From positions 2,232,001 to 2,296,000 of the forward strand of contig CADCXC010000010.1 in assembly GCA_902806595.1 (NCBI GenBank): a DNA stretch of 64,000 bases, written 5' to 3'. Made by a program: the position numbers and the translations under genes. Numbering within the stretch: the first letter of the stretch is position 1; the number at the start of each line of letters is the position of its first letter. Source of the DNA: Pyrenopolyporus hunteri. Taxonomy: Eukaryota > Ascomycota > Sordariomycetes > Xylariales > Hypoxylaceae. Shown here in pieces: positions 1 through 11,597 of the stretch. Under the pieces are notes generated by a model that saw only the letters and a list, made by a program, of their open reading frames with translations, was not told the origin of the DNA and did no database searches.

Positions 1-205
1 ACTTCAGTAGCAAACCAAAATGGCCGATTATTGTTCATCTCCTTTTATTCATGTATCTAGCTATTACGTTTTGCCCATCCTACGGTGCGACATTCCCGAG
101 CCACCTTCTTATGAGCCCGTACCAAGCGCTGATAGACTCGGGCGCGAGAGTGTATAGCAGTCGACGGGGTTGTCAAATGCCCGCTGGGTGAGACATGAAA
201 TTTCA

Positions 206-3073
206 TCAGAAATGAATGATCTCGCCGTGTGCTGGGTCAGGATGGTCTTGTATGAGAAAGTCATTCCAGTTGTCCAACATGTAGAATCCATACCCTCCAG
301 CTGTCGTTGGTTCTAGTGTCTGAGACGTATGTTCTCGGCCCGGATCCGGTAAGTCTGTTGCGATAGTCCCGTCGCCGCCATCGAAAATTACGGTCCTTGG
401 ATCCATTGCCGGACCACTTAGGCCGATAATCGTTGGATCTCCGGTCTGTGCATCTACCTGGCGGACTTTCTTTGCTGTGTCGAGGACCTGGACCGCCCAT
501 TCTAGGCCTACTCCAACTTTACTGTTGTATGTAGTTCGACGATCCGGGTATTGTAAAACTTGTAGTAGGCGGGAAACGGAATTAAGCAGCTTGACATCTG
601 CCTCGATATTATTATGCTTGTTAGACGTCAGATCATTGTTAGGCGAGTGGCTTGCAAGAATATCGTCCAGGCAAAAGAGAACTAGGTCTGCGAATGCAAC
701 CATGGGATAGGCCCCTACAACCCGGGCTAGCAAGGCCAGTCGCGTCTTAGCATGATGATTAGGCGTTGGCGATGTGATGTCGTCTATGCATCCTATCTCT
801 ACGATCAGTTCAAGACAGGTGCGCGCGTGTTGGCGCATCTCTGCTTCCAATTGTTCATTCTTGGTGCTGTCGCACCGGAGAATCAGAACGTGAGTGACAT
901 GGTAACAATATCTCACTTCTAGCTGCAAGAACGAGAAGTCATCAGTCCCCTGACCACCCACTCCATGCTGTACTCCTGATCTAGTCGGGTCATTTGCAGA
1001 CGAGGAATGGAAAGCAATGGTTTCCAGGACGTCCGGGTGATGTTCACGCCATTTGATTAATTGCTGAATGAGGCCTGGTACTTGGCTCGACAAATAGGCT
1101 GTTCCAGCAGCGATCGCCTGAGCAGAGTAGAGCTTCAAGTATATCTCTTCCCAAATAATCATCATATTGTTGAGAGAATCGATGAATTTTTGGCTCGGTG
1201 ATTGGGCCTCGTACGGTTTCACCTCCCATAGCTTAAGGCTCGAGTCGAAGTGGTAAAGATCACAGGGGTCGCCCGTTATAAAGGCCCGCTGCTTGTCCAT
1301 GCTGTACAGGACTCGAAAGACACGATCTTGTTCGTTAGGATCTTCGTCGGGGCTTCCGTCGTAAGCCTTGGCTAAATGCAATCCGAGTACGCGAGCAAGG
1401 TAGCAAGCCGCGTGTAATACTCTCTCGAAGAATGTACTGCTGTAGAATTCCTGGGCAACAAGGGCCTAATATAACCCAAGAGACACAAGACACTTAGCGA
1501 TACGCTTGACAGACGTATATAGACCGTTAGGAGCTATGATTAGAACTTACTAGAGTTAAAAGGGCTTGAATATTGAGGAGGCTTGGACGTGTGTAGGGAG
1601 TCAGATCGGCCAGAGCACGGTCGCAGTTGCGGAGGCATGAGGAGATGAGATCTTGGGCAAGCAAGCTCGTATTACTTGGTGATGAGGTGTCTGCGAAACT
1701 GCGCCTCCGACGCGAGGCGCGGGTGTCTAGGCCAAGTTCCAGCAAAGAGATGTTGTTGAATATGATGGCCCAGAGGCCATCTCTGGCATGCCCATCTGCC
1801 GGCCGAGTTAATGGCGGCGTGGATGAATAGAATGCGTCAACAGCATTTCGGAGGCGTTTTTCATCGAAAATTGGGGTTCGGACATTGATATTCCGTATGA
1901 ATCCATGGATGAAAAGGCGCACGAACAACTGGGGTGGCGAAGCAACAGGCTGGCGGTCGCTATGAACGGTTGGTTGAATGCATTTGCCCTGCAGGGGGAA
2001 TCGTTCCAGTTGTCGAAGGATAGCTGCTCTCCCCTTCTCGTTGATACCAAGGTCTGCAGTTCGGCAGCCGTCTATGAGCCTTCTCGATACCGACTTGAGT
2101 AGCGATATCACTGCTGGGTTTCTGTAAGCTCGTCGCGCTCCATTCTCAAGCTCGATTTTCTCAATGAGGAATTCGTCTTCAACTGAAGGCCTTGGGCCAC
2201 CGGGATGGTCAACCCTAGGTTGGAGTGGATCATTCTGTGAGCTGTCTGAGGCCAGGCTTGGACCTGTGCTTCTTAGCTCTGCACTCTCGGGCAGGGCCGA
2301 AGGAGTTTCGAGGGGTATTATGGACGAGTGCGCCCTCCCGCCGACATGTCTATGAGACGAAAGAGAACCCGAAGACGCCGATGGATGAGAATGTTCAGTA
2401 AATTGCTTCGTTAGTCTCATCAGTGTCTCATCAATCTCGTCTAGGCGGGATAACACAGTTGAGAAATCATCTCGTCTAAAATTTTACACGCGTTGTCAGC
2501 TAAGCGGCGGCTGAGACAACTAATCGATTGACACCGAGAAGGCAACGCAAGTCAATAAAAACTAGGAAAACAGCGGCGGCCAGGCCACCTAACCGGCATA
2601 TATAGGTGGTATATGGCTAGACCTAACTGAGTTCTCAATCACGTAGTAACATATGAATTGAAACAGCCTGAGGGGTATTGATATGATGAGAGAGTGGAAA
2701 AAGAAAGGACTTCAACTTGCAGTTCTTTTGCTTGGTTCACTCGTTTGAAGCCGCCCGTCTTGGTGCACGCAGTACCGCTCTTACGGCAGTTGGAGCACTC
2801 TGGCTGCCGACGGTCACATCGGACTTTGCGGATCCTGCACTGGTCACAAGCAGCTGAAGTCAAATTGGCGGATGGGTTCAGCGTCGGGTTAGAAGACGTT
2901 CGCGGATTATCTTGGTTTAACCTTCGGCGTTTGCGAGACTCGCCCTTGTCAGCTCGACCGCGATGGTCCCTATCCTCCTGGACCGTCGTAGCGTCATTTT
3001 CTACTAAGTCTCCTCCTATCTCAGCCCCTCCGGCTTCCGAGGGAGGAGTGGCGTCGCGTTGAGACTCAGGCAT
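206..3073 (-). CDS. Zn2Cys6 fungal transcription factor
   Basis: Predicted nuclear DNA-binding regulator of 845 aa. I read three exons: 3073-2721, 2475-1551 and 1465-206. The N-terminal exon carries a binuclear zinc cluster with Cys at about residues 76, 79, 86, 93, 96 and 103 (spacing C-X2-C-X6-C-X6-C-X2-C-X6-C), preceded by a basic stretch (RKRRR). Exon 2 continues into a linker rich in Leu, Asp and Glu and the start of the fungal middle homology region, which runs into exon 3. The first intron (2720-2476) only keeps frame with a GC donor (GCAAGT) and an AG acceptor; the second is GT-AG. An in-frame ATG at 3130 would add 19 residues; I prefer 3073 because the extra peptide is hydrophobic and lies before a disordered Ser/Asp-rich head. 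Targets are unknown, and the neighbouring SDR gene is 1.2 kb away. Confidence 0.85.
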
Positions 3074-4253
3074 CTCCCTGGTGTCTGGAAAAAATGCTTG
3101 GGGTATGATGGCAATAAGTTGGAAGCACATTAATCAGCCGTTGCAAGCTTGTGGCTGGACCTTCGAGACCCTCAGCTGGCCACGGACACGACACGCTATG
3201 CCCAGTTAGGTTGCAGGACAGTGCCTTGTGAAGGAACAAAAATAGCACCGACACAATAGCTTTATTCGCTGACAAGGGATTATAGCCACCTAATATAATA
3301 ATGCATTCAATGTCTTCTACATTGCCATGAGTTCGTGCCATTAAAGAAAGTAAAAAAGAAGGAAAATTATTGCCCCAGTCTTTGACTTACGAACGATTCT
3401 TATTTAAGCTGATAGTCGAAGCAAGGTACTGTACAGAAAAATATGAAAAGCTGGATTTCTCTCTGCCATTATTGCGACAGGCAGCCAAACTTCGAGTACC
3501 TAAACAGTAAAACGAACAAGGGTAACGTACGAAAGGTCCAAGGTAGGTTTATTCCACCATGAAGTCGACCCCCGCGTCCACCCTGGTTAGTGAGATTCAA
3601 CTCGTTGCGGTGCTTTTGCTGTTGAAGCTTATCGTACTTGGCGCCTTCGTTACTGTCGCTTGGAGGAGAGTGGGAGCAGCACGTACATGAAGGTGGGAAA
3701 TATCAGCTACCTACAAATTTGCGAGGAGTCCTGAGTTAGGTATTCCCGTAACATTCAAGGTGATAGGCATTAGACAGTCGATAAATTTAACCAATATTAA
3801 AGGCAGCGTGGGGGATCGACGTATATATATATCTTAACTACCTGTATTCGAAAGCTTGAGGCGTGGAAACAAATGACAAAATAGCTTCCGATCCTAATAT
3901 ATTAGGGAAGATTTACCATATTCAGATGTATTCCGTGCAGGGTGATAGCCCATTGGATTTGTCTTGACTTGTACCCTGGTTAAACCCCCCCAAACAGCTC
4001 ACGAACCCCGCGACACCCCTTAGCGCCGCTAACACCTCGTAGAGTACGGAGATATAGGACACAATGTTTCGTTCCTTTGGTAAAATAAGATAGCTCCAGA
4101 CTTTTTAATTTGATTTTATACTAGAGTCGCAAGAGACAGGCACCTGAGTTGATAGGTAATTTTCATAGGACCGCAACGATGCGTGCCTCATTCTCGCATT
4201 CCCATCCTCCCTGCAAAGCTAACAGCAAAATTCCAATAGGGAGTTGCCGCTCT
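3074..4253. other. intergenic, no gene seen
   Basis: This is the upstream side of the transcription factor gene and the 3' side of the SDR-type gene, about 1.2 kb. Only short ORFs without recognisable domains are present. A TA-rich stretch lies near 3820-3835. I see no RNA gene or clear repeat. Confidence 0.6.
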
Positions 4254-5092
4254 TCAGTAGTACGGCTCCCCTTCGGTTGCGTCTACTCCCTCCTCGACAC
4301 ATCGCTTGACTGCAGCCTCCGGATCCTCCTCGCCGTCAAGAGCATCGAGCCAGGTGCTCTTGATGTTGGGCGCGTCGAGCACTAACGCAGTCAACAGAGC
4401 AAGGGACGCACGGCTAGTAGTTCCTTCGAAGACAGGAATCTTCCCGAGCTTGACCTTTCCTGCGGGCTCAAATGTCAATACCCCCGGACGGAGATTGATG
4501 CCGGCGAAGTCTTTCCTCTTCTTGCCTTCCTCGACTAATACTCGGTCGGCGGCTAACTTGGCTTCGCAGTATGTCTTAAGTGGCCCGTTGTTGACCTTTT
4601 GGCATTGCTGCCAGGTCTCTTCGGACCACCACGCCGGTTTGCTCACACGCGATCCAAGGTGAGAAATCATGACAAACTTGGTGATTGACGGTGTGGCTAC
4701 GGACGCGCGGATGAAATATATGGCCGCGTCACGGTCAATTCTGAACGTCTAGTGTATCAATTGTCAGTATTAACAACGCGGAGGCGTACGAGTTAGCTTA
4801 CCCTCTCTTTCCCGCCCTTCCCCGCGGCACCGGCACTCCAAACGACATAGTCCGGCTTCACCTCGTCTATAATGCTCTTCGCGTGAGCTTCACTCGTAAC
4901 ATCGTCTAGGCTACGGACTAGAACGCTCAGTTTCCCGTTTTGGCCCTCTCCGAGCTTCTCGAGAGTCGCTACGCGCGCGGGGTCGTGGATGACGCTGGTG
5001 ACGTTCCACGACCGTTGCAGAAGTAGCGGCGTTAGTAGCTGGGCAACTCTGCCGGTGCCGCCGAGCAGGAGAACGTTGTGAAGAGACGACAT
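4254..5092 (-). CDS. NAD(P)-binding Rossmann protein, atypical SDR
   Basis: Small cytosolic oxidoreductase-like protein of 261 aa in two exons, 5092-4802 and 4748-4254, joined by a GT-AG intron (GTAAGC donor, CTAG acceptor). The N-terminus is a Rossmann beta strand followed by a glycine-rich nucleotide loop, GGTGRVA at residues 11-17, typical of extended or atypical SDR and NmrA-like proteins. A second conserved stretch (DYVVWSAGAAGKGG) matches the strand that contacts the cofactor. Exon 2 carries the mid and C-terminal part, with a motif resembling the family's SxxG/YCEAKLAAD segment, where a Tyr and a Lys four residues apart (YCEAK) may be the catalytic pair. The substrate cannot be told from sequence. 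Length fits small fungal members of this family. Confidence 0.8.
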
Positions 5093-6906
5093 CGTTATAA
5101 CGGACTAGGTAGGTAGGTAGGCTTATTTTAAACAGGACTACACGGGAAAGGACGCGGGCAAGGGTGCGATCCGGGTTAATCTCGACTACACCCTTGAAGA
5201 AGAAGAGCCTCCGGGGAAACCCAGCCCTATGTATCGTCTGCTATACCCCACATCACGCGATGCGCTTCCTTGCGTCATTGTCAGACACAGTCAACACTGA
5301 AGGCCCGTTTCGGATATAAGCACTGTATTATCGTAGGCTTTAGGGGTTAGGACTAAAAAGGAACTCTATTTAATGCAATGGAATTATTAAGCACATGTAT
5401 TCTTCTTTCATTATTTGGCTACGTTTATGCAGCTCAAAGCTGGGCAAACAGCGCGACGCTACATAGACGCCATTAATATGTAGACCCCGCAGCTCCTGTC
5501 CCTAGATTTTGTTTGTCGTCGTACCCCTTATCCAGTGACACCACACCACAAGCCAAAACTAACAGGTGTCTATGGCTTCCCAACTCCTGAAACTCCGAAC
5601 CTGGGCTTTGTATTGCGGATAAGGCAGGGTAGGGGCCGTTTCCTAAGGGGACCTCCTAGTAAGAGGCGTTCGGGGAAAAGGGGACTTGGCGCACGAAGCC
5701 GTCCCGTGTGCAGGACTGCTGTAAATGAGCGCGCGACTTCCGGTCCGATACCAGAATAAGATCCGCGGCCTCCCTAGATGGACCAATAGTCGCCGCTCCG
5801 TAACGTACCTATATGGCATATAACTGAGCCTTGGTTACTACAGTGTCCCATACCTAGTAAGTAATCTTCGGAGTAGACGGGTGTTATTTAATCCTGTATG
5901 GCTCACCGCGGTAGAGATCGCTCTTATGAAAGGGCTATAGCGAACACAGGCTCCTATGATGCCTTGAGAGGCCCGGTATGAGCACGGCTCTAGTCCTTAA
6001 CGACACCCATTGGCAATTAAAAGTTGCGACATATTATTCCGTTAGATCTCTCGAAAGGCTAAAAAGTACGTTTCTCCCTGGAATATGCTCCTCGATACTA
6101 ACAAACCATGGGTAAAGCCAATCGGAGTTACTGGTTCTTCGTCGCTCGGGCGGGGGGTCCTACAGCAGCTAAGCAGCACCGTTTCGGCTCGACTTCTACT
6201 AGAATAACATATTCCAAATTCGACACGGACGTTTTCTTTTCTCGGGAATATTTTCTCGATTTAAGCGCCATGAGTTAGTCTAGATCAGATTATTTATTCA
6301 ACCATCCTACTCTTGATAGAATAGCGCAATAATTAATGGCAAAGCGCTTGTTAGTTTCTGTGACGGGGGAGTATTGGGGGTCAGGATTTCCCCATCAAAA
6401 GCCGCGATGTGACGCTCTGGGTTACCTTCTCTCGCTCAAAGATCTATTTTTCGCGACAATTTCATCAATGCAGTCCAACGCACAACGAGGTATGATGAAC
6501 ATGAATTTGCGAGTGGTCTCCACCCATATATACAAAACTTCGACTCATGTCCGAAGCGACAACTATATACACGAATTTCCATAAAGGTACACTTTAGGTA
6601 ACGATTGAGGCAGCCAACGCCTTGCTGCATGCCATCGAGGCTACTCGGAGGGGGGGTTGAGAATCCCCTTTCCCTCATGCCCACTATACACCATATCTTG
6701 TGTCAGCACCCTACGATCGAGAGCAGATACGATGGTCTCCGGCGACGACCGGACTGCGTATAAGACTGTCTGCCGCTAGGCTTAACGTCGAGCATATCAT
6801 ACGGCACTACAGTCTCGGCCTTCTCGGTATCTTCCCATCATGTTAGTAAACGAGCCAAGCTGGACCGCCAATTCGAAAGCGAGACGAGGATAGACTTACA
6901 GCAAGT
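5093..6906. other. intergenic, short TAGG microsatellite, no gene seen
   Basis: About 1.8 kb between two minus-strand genes. A TAGG tetranucleotide run occurs at about 5106-5121, directly upstream of the SDR-type gene. Short ORFs at 5535-5759 and 6336-6684 show no family signature. No RNA gene was recognised. Confidence 0.6.
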
Positions 6907-8125
6907 TTAAGCCACGGGAGTAGATGCAGGCCTAGTCTTGGTTACCAAAGTTGTGGGAGTCTTAGCCTCAGCCTTCGTAGCGCCCGATCCGGTCAGCGAA
7001 CCGTACACGCCGTCGAGGAATCCCGGGTTCTGGTACAGCTGAGACATGTCCCACATCATCACACCGCCAAAGCTCGAGAACTGCTTCGAATACTGGATGA
7101 TTGGGTCCAACGCAGCAGCAGACTGGTAGCCACCGCCAGCCCCACTGTTGGCTGGAACGCCCATGAGGATCTTCACATTCTTGTTCTTACTGGTGTTCTT
7201 GGACCAGTCGTCCCAGGTCTGGAAGTTGAAGTTGTTCTGCGTCGGGGAACCCGGCGTGAAGGACTGAACGCCACAGTAGTTGTTGTAGAACTGGATCATG
7301 ATGAAGTCGAATGAGATCGCGCCGTTCAGCATGTCGTTGAGCGCGGCGTCCGGGTACGGGCATTGCGGTGCTCCCGTCAAATAGTACTTCTTGCTAGAGT
7401 CGCTGTCCATGAGCGAACGTAGCTTAGATGCGAACGGCACGAAGTTCTGGGTAACCGACTCGAAGTCGAAATCGAAACCGTCAACGACAGCGGAGCGGAA
7501 AGGTCGGTTCGGCTTGCTCGTGTCTGAGCCGAACAGGTCCCAGACGGACTGGGCGGCGCTCTCGGCTGATCCAGAGTCTGAAAAGCCGCCCTCCGTGTAC
7601 GTCGCTCCTCCAAGGGACAGGATAATCGTCTTCCCCTGAGCTTGACAAGTCTTGATATCCTCCTCGATCTGGGGGCAGTTCAAGAGTTGAGTACCGGCAT
7701 ATACCGTGCAGTTATCACCGGCGTTGGCAAAGTTTGTGATGGGAGTCCTGATGCCGTTCATGAAGGCCAGGGGGATGATCTATGAAGCAGATGGTAAGTA
7801 CAGTGCAACTCCGAGTTAAGAAATTCCGGGCCCCTCACGTTGATCTGGCTGTCTACAGCATCACGAGTTAGCAAGAATTACACTGTCTCAAGGGGTGGGG
7901 TGATCTTACTTGAGCAGTACTCAGCCAAGCGTAACTGGGATCCCGCCTGGTTGTAGGAGTTCTGGCCTATCAAAGTACTTTAGCATCAGCTCAATATGGC
8001 GCCTCTCACTGCGTTATCATACCCCAGTACACAGCAACATTGGACTGAGAGTCGCTGTTGAAACCCGCAAGCGCGGAGGGAAGAATGCTGGCCAAAGATG
8101 CCAGAGTCAGCTTAGAAGAAACCAT
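6907..8125 (-). CDS. GH18 chitinase, secreted
   Basis: Endochitinase of the fungal/bacterial class III-like GH18 family, 348 aa, cutting beta-1,4-GlcNAc chains in the cell wall or outside the cell. I read four exons: 8125-8023, 7966-7910, 7852-7839 (only 14 nt) and 7779-6907, all with GT-AG introns. Residues 1-20 form a signal peptide ending near a Leu-Ala-Gly site. The barrel starts with NVAVYWGQNS. The SxGG motif (SLGG) is near residues 113-116, and the catalytic DGFDFDFE lies at about 158-165 with Glu165 as the acid/base. A short Thr/Lys-rich tail follows the barrel; no chitin-binding module or GPI signal is evident, though a further 3' exon cannot be excluded. A TATA-like sequence lies about 100 bp upstream of the ATG. 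Confidence 0.9.
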
Positions 8126-11100
8126 GTTTAATTTGTGGTTTAACTTATGACTCTAGAAAATGAGCAGAAGAGGACTGGTATTTCGAAGGACAATCTGGAG
8201 AAGTTGAAGGGATGCACACACCCGTATATATACCTATGCCTTCCAAATTCTTCGCCGTCTTCAGTCCCTTAGCCTGTATCTAGATGACAGCCCGAACGTT
8301 ACAGGCTTCTGATTCCCAGCCCGCCATGAGACGGCAACCCAGCTCGTGCAACCCAACCCATGACTTGCCGTCGTTGTATCCCAGGCTCCCTACTTAGACA
8401 TCGCTTGCCTTGAGGGTTACCCCAGATAGATCGGAACAACCAGACGCGTCGGCACACATGCGGTATTGGTGGGCCGAGTCTAAGTCGACCTACGGAAATT
8501 ACACTACAACCAACGACTGCACCGGTTCGAGCAGGTGATGGGTCTACCGAATCCACGCGGCGTCCTGTAATAGCACTGGACGATGAGATCGACAGGGGCT
8601 TATGAGCGGACCATTTCTCGGAGGGACTTGGTATCGGTATTTTCAAAAGGAATATACCCCAGCCACGAACAAAAACCTGGTCGGATATGAATTAGAGCTG
8701 AAGTTCAACCTCTAGAGAGTCCTTAGCCGGCTCTAAGAATTCGACGTATCCTACGGCCGCGTCGCGCTAAGAGCTATCAGAGACATGGTTGCGGCTCTGA
8801 CCAAGAATGCTAGAAAAGCGTAGCCATCACACCGCACTTTGTCTAATTTGTACCACTGTCAGCCTAATCACAAGAGCGATAATGCCGATTCTACTATCTT
8901 CTCCAGAGACAGTTGACGCGCAGCAGGCCCTGTAGTGTGATAGCCCCTGGCATGCACAGCTTCCTTTTTAGGGTTAGGGGTTCGGCGCCAGCAAATGGAA
9001 TCGTCTGTTTCTCGACGACACTATGCAAGCTCTTAAAGGGGGGTTAGCAGGGCTAAAGTGCGTCATTGCAACATTGATATGTCCGTTGACAAGCTCGCGG
9101 GTAATACAAGCAGATTCCAACCAGAGCAAGTTAAGCTTAACGCTCATTTCTGTTGGACCTCTGGCGAGCCCCAAGTCATATGGGATAGAGTCAAGTTCAC
9201 ATTCCATGCAACATTCCCTCCGTACAGCCGTACAGCCGTCCATCCGGACGCGGTCTCGTTGTAGATAACCCCGACTCCTCTTCCCCGTGCTGCAGAATCG
9301 AGTCCCGCCCGCTAACGATAAAGGGAAATAAGCTGAAGGGAGCTCCCTCTTGAGCACTGCAACGTTACTATAGCGACAGCTTTCATTATCCGTTGACGAC
9401 TATCTTGTCAGTCAGTTTGACTATCAAGCCGGGACGCCGAGGAGTGTGAGATAGGTACCTAGCTAGCTAATGATTCCAACGCCAAAGAAGCTCCTATCAC
9501 TTAGATAAGAGTTCAATCAAAGTCACCACCTAACGATTCATCGTCACTTGCCATGCGTGTAGTATCCCGGCGAAATCTCTCACGATGCCATCCGCCATCG
9601 TCTGGTTAAGTTGCGTTCGCCATAGACACCTAGGTATCTGTGACACCCATGAGGGAAAATAAAATCTAATACTCAGAACGCTACAGTGACAAAGAAGGCT
9701 TCTCATAAACTCGTAGATATATACTTAGACATAGCTCCTAGCTTAACTAGCGAGAGCTCTTATATCAAATGTATAAGCTTGTACGCTTGTAGTACTGGCA
9801 AGCAGCTTGTATAAACTCGTGACGCCTTCAGAGTAAGGACTTTGGTCAAGATTCAACGCTTCAAACTTGTGAGGCTGTCATGAATGGACACATCTCCAAC
9901 TACTTAGACGTTACATGACCAACTTCGGGGTGATTGGAGGGGGATTAGCGAGACGACACTCTTCGCTATGAGACGTGACTTTGATTTGTTATTCTCCGCA
10001 TAGTCTACGTAGTGTGATGGAACTAACAAAATCGGTGGCCACAAAGTATCAAAGTAGCCTCGCATCAAATATGGACGGCAGTACGTTCCATAACGCGGTT
10101 GATAGAATGGAGGATCTCGGCTTCGCTACGCATGAGAAAATCTAAGCAGTCCTATCTCAACTATGACTGCCTCCCGTTGACACGTTGAAGGAGGAGGGAG
10201 GTTGGCACAGATGAGATGTTTTGAGACATTCCCAAAAGTTACATCCCATGGGAACGTCGATCAGTGATAAAATTATGAGATCGATGACCTTCCAAATACA
10301 ACATTGGCGAGCAGGTACGGTCACGCCGGAGTTTTCTAGAGTCCTTAAGTACGTAAGTAGGTAGATATCTATCTATCTATAAAAATATTTATCAGCCGAG
10401 TTAAACTTCGCTAACCAACTTTCAAAATCACTCGAAGATAAAGTATCCAGATAATCCTATCTGCTGCCTAACTAGGTAGGTAGGTCGGTATATATCAATT
10501 TAGTATCCACAAACATAGGAGAAAAGAGGTCCTGATTATATAAGTCTTGCTGATCATCCGCTATGCATTCACTAAGCATGAGACCGGTCCTTTTGATCGC
10601 TCATTTTTAGTATTGGCATTGTCGATTAACCAGTCTAGACACTGATCTACTAGTAAAGTTGCCTTTCTTTGCTCTACACACCTTACCCACGATGTAGTCT
10701 GCATGTGATATCAGCCAGTTTACTTTTCAACCCAACCCTCTAAGGTCGGCCTCACGATTCCACCTTTTACTCCAGCGGTTCCGGTAGCAACAACATCGAC
10801 AACTTCGTCCGAATTTCTAGATACGCCTATTAGAGATTTGCTTAGGGTCCCCAGGAAAAGAGGCAGCATGTGATTTACGGAGCACTAATCATTACCTAAA
10901 AAAGACACCGAAAACTGGGGTTAGAACGGACGACAGGGGGCAGACGTTAGACAATGGCGCATTCTACCGTCCCTAATAATTTACCTAACCTGCCAGATTC
11001 GCCGCATTACGCCGTGCTCTTACATATATATATCCTAGCTGCCGAGGAATGCCTGTCTGTTCCCGCTTATCCCCCGCAAATCGAGCAGTGCTGGAGCATC

Positions 11101-11597
11101 CTCTTCGAGAACCGACGCCGCCCTGTGTGTGTAAGCTGAGGAGATGTCTTAAGAAGCCGCACAACCCCTACTAATGTCTTCCTTAAAAGGCATCTGAGTC
11201 TATACTATGGGGATGGAAGTCCACGCGCCTACCAACGGGTAAGTGTAGAAAAGGCAAGTTGTTAACTTAATAGCCATAAGAATCTTCAGGCTCAAGCTGT
11301 TAAAAGTCATCCTACCATTATCCTTAACCACTCCATACATTCCGAAGTTTGGTGATATCACATGGTCATTAGCCTAGTATGTGTACCTCGGTATGAACCA
11401 CTTATTGGATACAATTCCAAATCACGTCGTCCAAGAAACAGAGAAGTATGTCAACCCTTCGATATGAAGTAAACTTCTAAAGACCAAGACAAGACACAAA
11501 AAGCTCGCGTGGGGACTTGCCGGATTCTCTCTTTCCCATGCCCTGGCCCCCACCTTTATAATATCCACCAAGCCATCGATGTCCAACTTTTACGACC
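8126..11597. other. long gene-poor interval
   Basis: About 3.5 kb without a convincing gene. Short ORFs at 9023-9357 (both strands) and 10954-11139 have no recognisable domain. TAGG/CTAT microsatellite patches occur at about 10355-10380 and 10472-10493. Base composition is ordinary, so this is not a RIP desert. It may hold decayed sequence or a noncoding transcript, but nothing positive supports either. Confidence 0.5.
8224..8233 (-). promoter_or_regulatory. TATA-like element of the chitinase gene
   Basis: The sequence gtatatatac lies about 100 bp upstream of the chitinase start codon at 8125, a plausible core-promoter distance for a filamentous fungus. It is called from position and composition only. 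Confidence 0.35.

Noticed and set aside
8974..9357. ORFs on both strands near 9.0-9.4 kb
   Set aside because: No recognisable domain, no splice partners, and overlapping frames on both strands of similar length, as expected by chance.
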